A stretch of DNA of 8,682 nt, taken from the NCBI GenBank assembly GCA_963542625.1, contig CAUTXO010000064.1, positions 1 to 8,682 of the forward strand. The letters run 5' to 3'. The notes beneath the pieces are model-generated. The model was not told the origin of the DNA. It did no database searches and saw only the letters and a list, made by a program, of their open reading frames with translations. Source of the stretch: CAUTXO01 sp963542625 (GTDB taxonomy: Bacteria; Campylobacterota; Campylobacteria; Campylobacterales; SZUA-545). Position 1 is the first letter of the stretch. The number at the start of each line of letters is the position of its first letter. Positions 1 to 6,468 of this stretch are shown one piece after another. Both the position numbers and the translations under genes were made by a program.

Positions 1-74
1 AGCGAGCGCTTGTTTTGAGCGTGCGAGCGCTTTTAGCTGGCAAACGCGCAGCTGTTTTATCAGGACTTGCTAAA
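1..74. other. 5' edge, no assigned gene; possible end of an upstream gene
   Basis: This stretch precedes the most likely MoxR start. Three readings are possible on the plus strand. One frame stops at TGA 16-18. A second is open from the window edge and stops at TAA 71-73, one base before the ATG at 75, as expected if an upstream gene abuts MoxR in the same operon. The third is open and in frame with MoxR, so a longer MoxR using TTG 15 or a start outside the window cannot be excluded. Codon use looks native in both open frames, so the sequence alone does not decide. No promoter-like -10/-35 pair is convincing here. Confidence 0.35.
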
Positions 75-1034
75 ATGCGCGCTCAAATCAAAGGACTTTT
101 TGTGCTAGAAAAAATCAATTTGCTAAAACAAGAGATAAAAAAGGTTGTCGTGGGGCAAGAGGAGATGATAAACGCGTGCCTAACGGGCATATTTTGCAAC
201 GGGCATATCTTGCTAGAGGGCGTGCCGGGCGTGGCAAAAACGACGACGGTAAATACCCTTGCAAAGGGCTTGGGGCTTGACTTTAAGCGCATTCAATTCA
301 CGCCAGATCTCCTGCCTGGCGACATCATCGGCGCGGAGATCTTCGACCAAAAAAACAACGAGTTTAAGATTAAGAAAGGCCCGATTTTTACTAACTTGCT
401 ACTTGCTGATGAGATAAACCGCGCGCCGGCTAAGGTGCAATCGGCCTTACTTGAAGTTATGCAAGAGCGCCAAGTTACCATCTCTCAAAGTTCATTCACG
501 CTGCCGCCGCCGTTTTTCGTGCTTGCCACGCAAAATCCTATCGAGCAAGAGGGCGTGTATTCTTTGCCTGAAGCGCAACTTGACCGCTTTATGCTGAAAG
601 TTTTTGTTTCATATCCGTCAAAAGAGCAGGAGCTAGAGATTGTAGCCAAAGCCCGCAATAGCCAAAGCGGCGCGGGGGGTAGCGCGGTGCAAAAAATTTT
701 AGAGCGCGAAGATCTAAGCGAAATCTCGCGCCTAATTGAAAGCGTGCATATGGACGAGCAGGTTCAAGAATACATCGTAGATCTTATCTTTGCCACGCGT
801 GCTAGCCAGCACCTAGCCTATGGCGCTAGCCCACGCGCTAGCATAGATCTAACCAAAGCCGCGCGCAGTTTTGCCTTTTTAAGCGGCAAAGATTACGTCT
901 CGCCTAGCGACGTGGCGCAAGCAGCATACCCAGTTTTGCGCCATCGCTTGGTGCTAAGCTACGAAGCCCAAGCAAACGAAACGCCAGCAGACGCCATAAT
1001 CGATGAGATCCTAGCAAGCGTGCGGATCCCCTAA
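75..1034 (+). CDS. MoxR-family AAA+ ATPase of the Bat operon
   Basis: This is a cytoplasmic AAA+ ATPase of the MoxR family. Such ATPases usually act as chaperone-like partners of vWA-domain proteins encoded beside them. Counting from ATG 75 (320 aa), it has Walker A GVPGVAKT at residues 49-56, Walker B LLLADEIN at 108-115, sensor 1 ATQNP at 151-155, the EAQLDRF arginine-finger segment at 166-172, and sensor 2 GASPRAS at 250-256. All key residues are intact and the length is typical for the family. The start is uncertain. ATG 75 has AGGA at 62-65. GTG 102 has a better AAGGA at 91-95 with 6-nt spacing and would give a 311-aa protein that begins closer to the conserved VVVGQ. TTG 15 is also in frame. 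The stop overlaps the next start by one base (TAATG). The family assignment is secure; the substrate is inferred from the neighbouring vWA genes. Confidence 0.95.
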   Translation: MRAQIKGLFVLEKINLLKQEIKKVVVGQEEMINACLTGIFCNGHILLEGVPGVAKTTTVNTLAKGLGLDFKRIQFTPDLLPGDIIGAEIFDQKNNEFKIKKGPIFTNLLLADEINRAPAKVQSALLEVMQERQVTISQSSFTLPPPFFVLATQNPIEQEGVYSLPEAQLDRFMLKVFVSYPSKEQELEIVAKARNSQSGAGGSAVQKILEREDLSEISRLIESVHMDEQVQEYIVDLIFATRASQHLAYGASPRASIDLTKAARSFAFLSGKDYVSPSDVAQAAYPVLRHRLVLSYEAQANETPADAIIDEILASVRIP

Positions 1035-1864
1035 TGCAAAAGCTCTTTTTAGGGGCAAAAAAGCAACTTTTTAGCGCGCTTGCGGGCCTACACTCGCTCA
1101 AAAAAGAAGGCGATGGCTTTGACTTTGCCCGTATGCGCGAATACGAGCTAGGCGACGACACGCGCCATATCAATTGGCTAGCCACCGCCAAGCACCAAAG
1201 CCCGCTTGTAAAGGTGTTTAACGCAGAAAACAAGCTCCAAATTTGCGTCGTGGCGCTTTTAAACGGTAGCGCGGTTTTTGGCACACGCGTGCAGAAAGTT
1301 GAGCTCATCGCAAACCTAGCGCAGGCGCTAATTCTAGGCGGCGTCAAAGCTGGGGATCTTGTGCGCGCTTGCATTTTTAATTCACACGTGCAAAGGGATC
1401 TTCGCCGCATTGCAAAGCCGCGCGCGGGAGTGGATTTTGCGCGGGGGGTTATGCAAACAGAGCTAATTGGCAAAAGCATTGACTACACTGCGCTTGAAAG
1501 CTTTTTGCGCAGCGGGGTTAGGCGCAGATCGCTAGTTATTTTAATAGGCGATTTTTGGGGCATTAAAACCTTTCCGTTTATTGCAAGCGCCAAGCGCCAC
1601 GATCTTGTTTGCCTTGTGGTGCGGGATAAACTAGAAGAAGGCGCTAGCGCTACGGGCTTTGAGTATTTGATAGACCCGGTGTTTGAAACACCCTTTGGCG
1701 GTTCCGTCAATGCCGGCGTCTTAAAGGATTTGCGCGCGCGCGTGGGGGCTTATGACGCCGCACTTTCCGCAAACTTTGCGCGCTTTGGCATTCGCCACGC
1801 CAAAATTTACACCGGTGGCGACTTGCTTAGATCTTTACAAAGGGTCTTTCGTGGCGGATATTAA
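1034..1864 (+). CDS. DUF58 family protein (Bat operon, vWA-like)
   Basis: This 276-aa protein has no clear membrane segment and belongs to the DUF58 family, which almost always follows a MoxR ATPase. The diagnostic DUF58 motif spans residues 26-48: a GDGFDFARMREYE core followed by GDDTRHINW. Behind it lies a Rossmann-like vWA-type fold. The position where many family members have the metal-binding D-x-S-x-S (MIDAS) reads LLNGSA at about 75-80, so the first Asp appears to be Asn77 and metal binding may be lost. A second hydrophobic strand, SLVILIGDF, lies at 166-174. The start ATG overlaps the MoxR stop (TAATG) and has no strong Shine-Dalgarno sequence, which suggests translational coupling. 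The molecular role of DUF58 proteins is not firmly known; it is inferred to be a cytoplasmic partner of MoxR in the Bat complex. Confidence 0.92.
   Translation: MQKLFLGAKKQLFSALAGLHSLKKEGDGFDFARMREYELGDDTRHINWLATAKHQSPLVKVFNAENKLQICVVALLNGSAVFGTRVQKVELIANLAQALILGGVKAGDLVRACIFNSHVQRDLRRIAKPRAGVDFARGVMQTELIGKSIDYTALESFLRSGVRRRSLVILIGDFWGIKTFPFIASAKRHDLVCLVVRDKLEEGASATGFEYLIDPVFETPFGGSVNAGVLKDLRARVGAYDAALSANFARFGIRHAKIYTGGDLLRSLQRVFRGGY
1839..1844 (+). promoter_or_regulatory. Ribosome binding site that fixes a GTG start
   Basis: AAAGGG lies inside the end of the DUF58 gene, six bases upstream of GTG 1851. It supports GTG 1851 as the start of the small membrane protein over the in-frame ATG 1752, which would require a 113-base overlap with DUF58 and would add a tail with no recognisable feature. 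Confidence 0.65.
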
Positions 1865-2219
1865 GCCGGTTGTCCCTGTGTTTGATTTGAGTGATTACTA
1901 CGCCGTTATTTTGCTTGGCGTCCTAGCCTTTGCGCTTTTTTTGGCGCTGGCGTTTTTCTTGGCGCGCCTAGCAAACCGGGCAAACCCAAGAAAGCAGATC
2001 TTACGCGCACTAAATGAGCTAGATCTTAGCGACACAAAGCAAGCCGCGTATGAGATCTCGCGCCTAGCGCACCGCCTAGAGCGCGACAAAACGCACGAAG
2101 TTTTCATCTCCCTTTGCGCGGCGATGGATAAATACAAATACAAAAAAACGCCGCCCAAAGCCTTTGGCGGCCAAGATCTAGCGCTTTTAAAAACATTCAT
2201 TGAGCGGCAAAATGATTAG
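1851..2219 (+). CDS. Small single-pass membrane protein, DUF4381-like
   Basis: From GTG 1851 this is a 122-aa protein. A short N-terminal segment rich in Pro and Val (DIKPVVPVFDLSD) is followed by one strong hydrophobic helix at about residues 17-40, a basic stretch (RLANRANPRKQ), and a soluble helical C-terminal half containing LNELDLSD and YEISRLAHRLE. This layout, together with its place between DUF58 and the first vWA membrane protein, matches the DUF4381-type small proteins of Bat-like operons. Positive-inside reasoning puts the C-terminal half in the cytoplasm, where it could contact MoxR or DUF58. The start overlaps the DUF58 gene by 14 bases and the stop overlaps batA by 8. An upstream ATG at 1752 is possible but less likely. 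The assignment rests on architecture and synteny more than on sequence motifs. Confidence 0.75.
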   Translation: MADIKPVVPVFDLSDYYAVILLGVLAFALFLALAFFLARLANRANPRKQILRALNELDLSDTKQAAYEISRLAHRLERDKTHEVFISLCAAMDKYKYKKTPPKAFGGQDLALLKTFIERQND

Positions 2220-3135
2220 CTTTGAATACCCGCTTGCTGCCTTGCTACCGCTTGTTTTTGCGGTTTGCGGCGTGTTTTGCCGTATGAAGCCGCGCGCCAT
2301 TTACTTCCCAAACGCTGGGGCGCTAAGCCGTCTTACGCGCGCTCGGGCGCTAAACCTTAAGTTTATTTTCAAGTGGCTGACGATTTTTGCGCTAAGCGCC
2401 GCGCTTGCTTCGCCCGTGATTTACGACGAAACGCAAGATGAAACAAACAAAGGCATAGACATCGTCCTAGCCTTTGACTTAAGCGGCTCTATGCAAGATC
2501 CTTTCAGCGAAGATCTTGTGTTTTTTTATGGCGCTAACGTGCCATCAAAATTTGAAGTAAGCCGCGCGATTATAAAAGACTTTATCTCCCGGCGCACAAA
2601 TGATAACATCGCAATCGTCGGCTTTGGGCGTTATGGCTTTTTGATTTGCCCGCTAACCTACGACAAGGCCCTAGCGCTAAAGATCCTAGAAAGCGTGGCA
2701 ATAAAACCCAGCTTTTCAGGCGGCACGGCAATTGGAGAAGGCGTAGCAAGATCCGTGCAGCAGCTACTTGGCTCGAAAGCAAAAACGAAGATAATCGTGC
2801 TTGTAACAGACGGCTTGGAAGAAGGCAGCGTCAAAATCACTATGGCGCAAGCGGGGGAAATGGCAGCGGCTGAAAACATAAAAGTTTATACGGTGGCAAT
2901 AGGGCAAAGGGGGCGCAAGGATTTGCAAGATCTAGCGCAAAAAACCGGCGCGCAAAGCTTTAACGCCGCGCGCGCACAGGATTTGCAGCAAATTTACGCA
3001 AAAATTGACGCCCTAGAAAAAAGCGAGATAAAAGCCGGCGAGTATAAGCGCAAAACGCCCTACTTTTACTACCCGCTTTTTGTGGCGTTTATCTCCGCGC
3101 TACTTTTTACCGTTTTGCTTAGGAAAAGCTTATGA
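2212..3135 (+). CDS. batA: BatA-like vWA-domain membrane protein
   Basis: This 307-aa protein has two N-terminal membrane helices (about residues 6-23 and 51-70) separated by a strongly basic, presumably cytoplasmic loop. A vWA domain follows (about 82-270), then a C-terminal helix (284-303) and a short basic tail. The MIDAS metal site is complete: DLSGS at 89-93, Thr172 in GGTAIGEG, and D200-G201 in VTDGLEEGS. The positive-inside rule puts the vWA domain in the periplasm. This is the usual BatA architecture and length; BatA and BatB are thought to form a membrane complex linked to aerotolerance or envelope-stress functions. I chose ATG 2212, which overlaps the previous stop by 8 bases; an in-frame TTG at 2200 would add four residues. 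The next gene starts within its stop codon (ATGA). Confidence 0.9.
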   Translation: MISFEYPLAALLPLVFAVCGVFCRMKPRAIYFPNAGALSRLTRARALNLKFIFKWLTIFALSAALASPVIYDETQDETNKGIDIVLAFDLSGSMQDPFSEDLVFFYGANVPSKFEVSRAIIKDFISRRTNDNIAIVGFGRYGFLICPLTYDKALALKILESVAIKPSFSGGTAIGEGVARSVQQLLGSKAKTKIIVLVTDGLEEGSVKITMAQAGEMAAAENIKVYTVAIGQRGRKDLQDLAQKTGAQSFNAARAQDLQQIYAKIDALEKSEIKAGEYKRKTPYFYYPLFVAFISALLFTVLLRKSL

Positions 3136-4922
3136 TAGATCTAATGTATCCGCAGCTGTTTTTTTACCTTTTTATCCCAACCGTCGTGCTTTTTGGCGTG
3201 CTGTTTTCTAGGAGCGCGCAGAAAGAAAGCCCCTTTGCTCAGGCGGTGCTAGAGCGCTTGCTAAAAGGCGGCGGCGCGGGGCCCTTAACGCGCATTACGC
3301 TTTTATTCATCAGCATTTTTTTTATGATCCTAGCCCTTTTGCGCCCTTTTATTCCGCTTGGGCGCGAAGAAACCGAGCTAAAAAGAAGCGATATTTTCAT
3401 TTTGCTTGATATTTCCGCGTCAATGGGCGCTAGCGATGTTTATCCAAGCCGCCTAGGCCTTGCCAAAGAAAAAATCGCGCAGCTTTTAAGTAAGCCAGGC
3501 GCTAATAACTTTGCCGTCGTTGCTTATGCAGATGATGCCTTTTTGGTTTGCCCGCTGACGCCATCTAAACAAAGCGTGGAGTATTTGGTGCGCTCGCTTG
3601 AAGTAGTGCAAGGCGGTGGGTCTTCAATGCTAAACGGGCTCAAAGCCATTGATGAAAATTTTAAAACAAAGAACAAGACGGTCGTGGTTTTTAGTGACGG
3701 CGGCGATGGTGACTTGCGCGCTGAAATTGCCTACGCAAAAAGCGCTAATATGAAGATCTTTGCCGCCGGGCTTGGCCTAGAGCGCGGCACGGTGCTGTAT
3801 GATGAAAGTGGCGGGGTTTTAAGGGCTGGGGATAAACCCGTCATTAGCCGCTTTAACCCACAGCTAAAACTCCTAGCGCAAGAGACAAGCGGCGCCTTTT
3901 TGCACGCGGGCTATGGCGATGATACGCTTGAGTTTTTTAAGAGCATAAACCCGCCGCCAAAGAGCGTGAAATCCAAAGAGCTAGAAGCTAAGCGCGAGCT
4001 TTTTTACATTCCGCTAGCCCTTGCCGCGCTGTTTTTTGCGCTTGGGGTATTTTCTTTGCCGCGCATTGGTGGCTCAAAGGCGCGTGAGATCTCTAAGGCG
4101 CGTGGCGGCGGTGGTGCGGCTGTTTTGCTTTGCGTGTTTGCCGCTAGCGGCGCGGTGGGAGACGCGCAGGCGCTTAGCTATGATTTTAAAGCAATGCAAG
4201 AAGGCAACCGGCTGTATGAAAAGAACGATTTTACAGGCGCGCTAAAGGCTTACTCTGGCGTGAAAGATCCATCGCAAAAGCAAGAAGCAAGGCTGCGGCA
4301 TAACATCGGCAACGCGCATTATAGGCTCGGCGCTTACGAGCAGGCGGTGAAGTCTTACGAGCGCGCGCTAAAGCTAGACCCGGCTATGCAAAATACAAAG
4401 TTCAACCTTGACCTAGCGCGCCAGATGTTGCAAAAGCAGCAGCAAACAGCGCAGGAGCCAAGATCTAAGCAAGATCCAAAGAGCGGGCAAGATCCGTCTA
4501 GCGCACAGGATCTAAGCAGGGCTCAAGATACATCTAGCGCTCAAGAGCCAAGATCCGCGCAGGGCAAGCAAGAGCAAAGATCTAAGCAAGACCAAGCGCA
4601 GCAAGGCGCACAAGATCTTAGCGCCGCTCAAGATCCACACGGCGCCAAAGATCCAAGCGGCAAGCAAGATCCTAACAAGGTGCAAGATCTAAAAGGCGGG
4701 CAGGATCCAAACGCCAAAGATCCACGCAAGGCTCAAGATCCAAGCCCCGCCAAAGATCTTGCGCGCGGGCAAGATCTAACAGATCCAAACACCAAAGATC
4801 CAAGCGCAAAAGACCACGCCCGCCAAGCCACGCAAGATCTCTTAAAGCGGCTAGGCGAAAGCAAAAACCCCCTAAGCCCGGAAGTTTTACGCAAAGGAGA
4901 AAAAAGTGAATTTAACTGGTAA
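3132..4922 (+). CDS. batB: BatB vWA protein fused to a BatC-like TPR domain, with repeat linker
   Basis: This 596-aa protein joins two Bat components. Residues 1-310 are BatB-like: membrane helices at about 7-25 and 54-76, a vWA domain at about 86-275, and a helix at 290-309. The MIDAS site is DISAS at 93-97, a Ser instead of Thr at 164-165 (GGGSS), and D189-G190 in FSDGGD. A basic loop (311-324) leads to a weaker hydrophobic stretch (329-342) ending in AQA at 345-347, which resembles the signal peptide of a separate BatC. Residues 352-436 hold about two TPR units, the clearest at 386-417. Residues 441-559 are a disordered hexapeptide-repeat linker, and a charged C-terminus follows. The vWA and TPR parts should both be periplasmic. 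The start ATG overlaps the batA stop by 4 bases, with AGGA at 3121-3124. The family is secure; the symbol follows Bat naming by position and domain order. Confidence 0.9.
   Translation: MIDLMYPQLFFYLFIPTVVLFGVLFSRSAQKESPFAQAVLERLLKGGGAGPLTRITLLFISIFFMILALLRPFIPLGREETELKRSDIFILLDISASMGASDVYPSRLGLAKEKIAQLLSKPGANNFAVVAYADDAFLVCPLTPSKQSVEYLVRSLEVVQGGGSSMLNGLKAIDENFKTKNKTVVVFSDGGDGDLRAEIAYAKSANMKIFAAGLGLERGTVLYDESGGVLRAGDKPVISRFNPQLKLLAQETSGAFLHAGYGDDTLEFFKSINPPPKSVKSKELEAKRELFYIPLALAALFFALGVFSLPRIGGSKAREISKARGGGGAAVLLCVFAASGAVGDAQALSYDFKAMQEGNRLYEKNDFTGALKAYSGVKDPSQKQEARLRHNIGNAHYRLGAYEQAVKSYERALKLDPAMQNTKFNLDLARQMLQKQQQTAQEPRSKQDPKSGQDPSSAQDLSRAQDTSSAQEPRSAQGKQEQRSKQDQAQQGAQDLSAAQDPHGAKDPSGKQDPNKVQDLKGGQDPNAKDPRKAQDPSPAKDLARGQDLTDPNTKDPSAKDHARQATQDLLKRLGESKNPLSPEVLRKGEKSEFNW
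4452..4808 (+). repeat. In-frame 18-nt (hexapeptide) minisatellite in batB
   Basis: This tract encodes tandem hexapeptides of consensus Q/K-D-P/L-S-x-A. A first block of six exact 18-nt-long units runs 4452-4559 (QEPRSK, QDPKSG, QDPSSA, QDLSRA, QDTSSA, QEPRSA). An irregular gap at 4560-4610 follows, then a second block at 4611-4808 with hexads (QDLSAA, QDPHGA, KDPRKA, QDPSPA, KDLARG) mixed with 4- and 5-residue units. Most units carry the Asp codon GAT followed by C, so GATC recurs at nearly fixed phase: by eye I count 19 GATC between 4441 and 4860. The encoded segment is hydrophilic, has no hydrophobic core, and is probably disordered in the periplasm. Confidence 0.9.
4894..4899 (+). promoter_or_regulatory. 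Strong ribosome binding site for the GTG start of batD
   Basis: AAGGAG lies inside the last codons of batB, six bases upstream of GTG 4906. It is the strongest Shine-Dalgarno in the window and fixes the batD start at a GTG, 17 bases before the batB stop. The encoded N-terminus is a good signal peptide, which independently supports this start. Confidence 0.8.
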
Positions 4923-6468
4923 GACCCTTTTATTTTTATGCCTAGCGCTAGGGCTTTTTGGCGCGGCAAGCGTCAAGTTTGAAAGCAGCCAAATCAGGCT
5001 AGGGCAGGCTGGGGCGCTTGTGCTAGAAGGCGATTTCGTAGAGCCTGTTAGCATCGCCGGGCTTGAAATTACAGGCCGCAGCAGCAATTCTTACACGTCC
5101 ATCATTAACGGCAAGGTTAGTTCGCGCAACCTCCTAAGGCTTGAATTTTACCCGCAAGGCGACCTTGAGCTAAACGCCAAAGACTTCGGCGGCGTTAATG
5201 AAAAACTGCGCCTAAGGGTGCTAAAAGATCCGCATAGTGATATTAGCTTTACGATAAAAACGCCCGCAAAAACGCTCACGCAAGGTCAAAGCGCGGCGCT
5301 GGATTTTCTCATTACCATTCCGCCAAACGCGCCCTTTGCTGGGGGATCTTTGCATTTTAGAGCAAGCAAATCGATGAACTCTGGCTCAGATCTTGAGTTT
5401 TTGGGCGTTGGAAATGGCGAGCTAAAGTTTAGCAAGCGCGTTTTACCTAGCGGCGCGCAGGAGTGGAGCGCGCGGGCGTTTATCAAGGCGCACAAAAGCG
5501 GGCGCGTGGCAATTGAGCCCTTTGGGCTGGGCGCGTCATATCTTGACGGCGAGCGCGTGTTTTTTTCTAACCGCCTTGTGCTAACTGTAGATCCCCTGCC
5601 TGCGGGCGTTTCTTTGGTGGGGCGCTATAAGGTGCAAGCAAGCGTGGATAGTGCGCGCGTGGAGGCGGGCAAGGCGCTGACTTACACCTTTAGAATTTAC
5701 GGCGAGGGGGATTTGGAGCACTTTAACCTTGAAATGCCGCCCGTGCCAAAGGCTAGCGTCTTTGACGACAAGCCGATTTTTGAAAGAGACGCTGGAAGCG
5801 CGGTGGGCTGGCAAGGTGCTGGAAGCGTTGCCGTGAGCCAAAAGACCTTTAAAAAGATCTTTGTGGCAAACGAGAGCTTTACAATTCCGCCTGTGAGTGT
5901 GAAGTTTTTTGACGGCAAGCGGGTGGTGGAAATTAAAAGCGATGAGTTTAAAATAGAAGTTACGGGCGGGGCAAGGGCGGATAATTTTGCGGATTTTAGC
6001 CGCGGGGGTGCTGGTGCTGGCGCGGATCTAGGTGCGGGAGCGCACGCAGATCTTAGCGCGGACGACGGGCAAGATCTTAAGGATCCAAGCAAAGCCAAAG
6101 ATCTAGGCGCAGCTGGAGATCCAAGCCCCGCCAAAGATCTAAGCGCCGCGCAGGGGTTTTGGCTAGGGCTAGCGCTTGGCGCCATTTTTGGCGTGCTTGG
6201 CGTAGCGGGCGCTTTGGGCGCGCGCAAGATCTTAGCCGCTCGCAGGGGTCGCGGCTACCGCGCGGGGTGGCTATTTAAAAGCAAAAAAGACTACTTGCAA
6301 GAGTTTTTGAAATTTGGCGCTAGAGCGGATCTAAGGCCTGTAATTTGCGCGCTAGAAGATGAAATTTACCAGGGCAAACCGCCTAAATACAGCTTGCGTG
6401 CCCTAGCGGCGATACACAAAAAACTTCAAACAAAAGATAGTAAAATCCGCGCCAAGGATACTTTGTGA
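4906..6468 (+). CDS. batD: BatD-like secreted, membrane-anchored protein
   Basis: This 520-aa protein starts at GTG 4906 with a signal peptide (residues 1 to about 21: MNLTGK, then a Leu-rich core ending in GAAS). A long beta-rich region without cysteines in its core (about 22-355) follows. It contains BatD-type elements such as the VEAGKALTYTFRIYGEGDL segment (252-270) and FTIPPVSVKFFD (325-336). A low-complexity Gly/Ala and hexapeptide-repeat linker (366-416) leads to one membrane helix (about 418-437), a basic stop-transfer stretch, and a cytoplasmic tail of about 80 residues. The main domain should therefore be periplasmic, beside the BatA/BatB vWA and TPR domains. Length and layout match BatD ('oxygen tolerance') proteins. 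The gene overlaps batB by 17 bases and argF by 4 (GTGA). Sequence conservation in BatD is low, so the call relies on architecture plus operon position. Confidence 0.87.
   Translation: MNLTGKTLLFLCLALGLFGAASVKFESSQIRLGQAGALVLEGDFVEPVSIAGLEITGRSSNSYTSIINGKVSSRNLLRLEFYPQGDLELNAKDFGGVNEKLRLRVLKDPHSDISFTIKTPAKTLTQGQSAALDFLITIPPNAPFAGGSLHFRASKSMNSGSDLEFLGVGNGELKFSKRVLPSGAQEWSARAFIKAHKSGRVAIEPFGLGASYLDGERVFFSNRLVLTVDPLPAGVSLVGRYKVQASVDSARVEAGKALTYTFRIYGEGDLEHFNLEMPPVPKASVFDDKPIFERDAGSAVGWQGAGSVAVSQKTFKKIFVANESFTIPPVSVKFFDGKRVVEIKSDEFKIEVTGGARADNFADFSRGGAGAGADLGAGAHADLSADDGQDLKDPSKAKDLGAAGDPSPAKDLSAAQGFWLGLALGAIFGVLGVAGALGARKILAARRGRGYRAGWLFKSKKDYLQEFLKFGARADLRPVICALEDEIYQGKPPKYSLRALAAIHKKLQTKDSKIRAKDTL
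6079..6150 (+). repeat. Four 18-nt hexapeptide units in batD, same family as in batB
   Basis: Four perfect-length units encode KDPSKA, KDLGAA, GDPSPA and KDLSAA, directly before the membrane helix of BatD. Each unit has GATC at the same place, and a further GATC lies just upstream in the preceding QDL. The 24 bases at 6117-6140 are identical to 4736-4759 in batB. The upstream part of the linker (6001-6078) is Gly/Ala/Asp-rich and less regular. Confidence 0.9.
6454..6458 (+). promoter_or_regulatory. Ribosome binding site for the GTG start of argF
   Basis: AAGGA lies within the last codons of batD, six bases before GTG 6465. It supports the GTG start, which overlaps the batD stop as GTGA. The protein beginning there has the normal ornithine carbamoyltransferase N-terminus, so no upstream extension is needed. 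Confidence 0.7.

Noticed and set aside
904..1479. Minus-strand open frame of 191 codons opposite the MoxR/DUF58 junction
   Set aside because: It lies entirely opposite two confidently identified genes, its composition (Ser, Arg, Leu, Pro-rich) is that of a reversed high-GC coding strand, and it shows no recognisable domain.
1732..1748. Short GC dinucleotide run followed by a G5 tract as a phase-variation switch
   Set aside because: The dinucleotide run is only about five to six units and the homopolymer five bases, too short for typical slippage switches, and it lies within the conserved DUF58 reading frame.
1752..1850. Upstream ATG start for the DUF4381-like gene
   Set aside because: It would need a 113-base overlap with the DUF58 gene, whereas GTG 1851 has AAAGGG at ideal spacing and gives the expected short N-terminus before the membrane helix.
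3316..3323. Tract of eight T in batB (also seven T at 2521-2527 and 3159-3165) as slippage sites
   Set aside because: They encode ordinary Phe residues in or near membrane helices or the vWA domain; tracts of seven or eight T are common in such genes and nothing else suggests phase variation.
4452..4808. CRISPR-like array in the batB repeat tract
   Set aside because: The units are contiguous 18-nt coding repeats with no spacers, they stay in frame, and they lack a conserved 24-40-nt repeat alternating with unique sequence.
5697..6227. Minus-strand open frame of 176 codons opposite batD
   Set aside because: It is a shadow of the batD repeat region; its Ala/Pro/Ser repeats simply mirror the hexapeptide repeats and no ribosome binding site or domain is seen.
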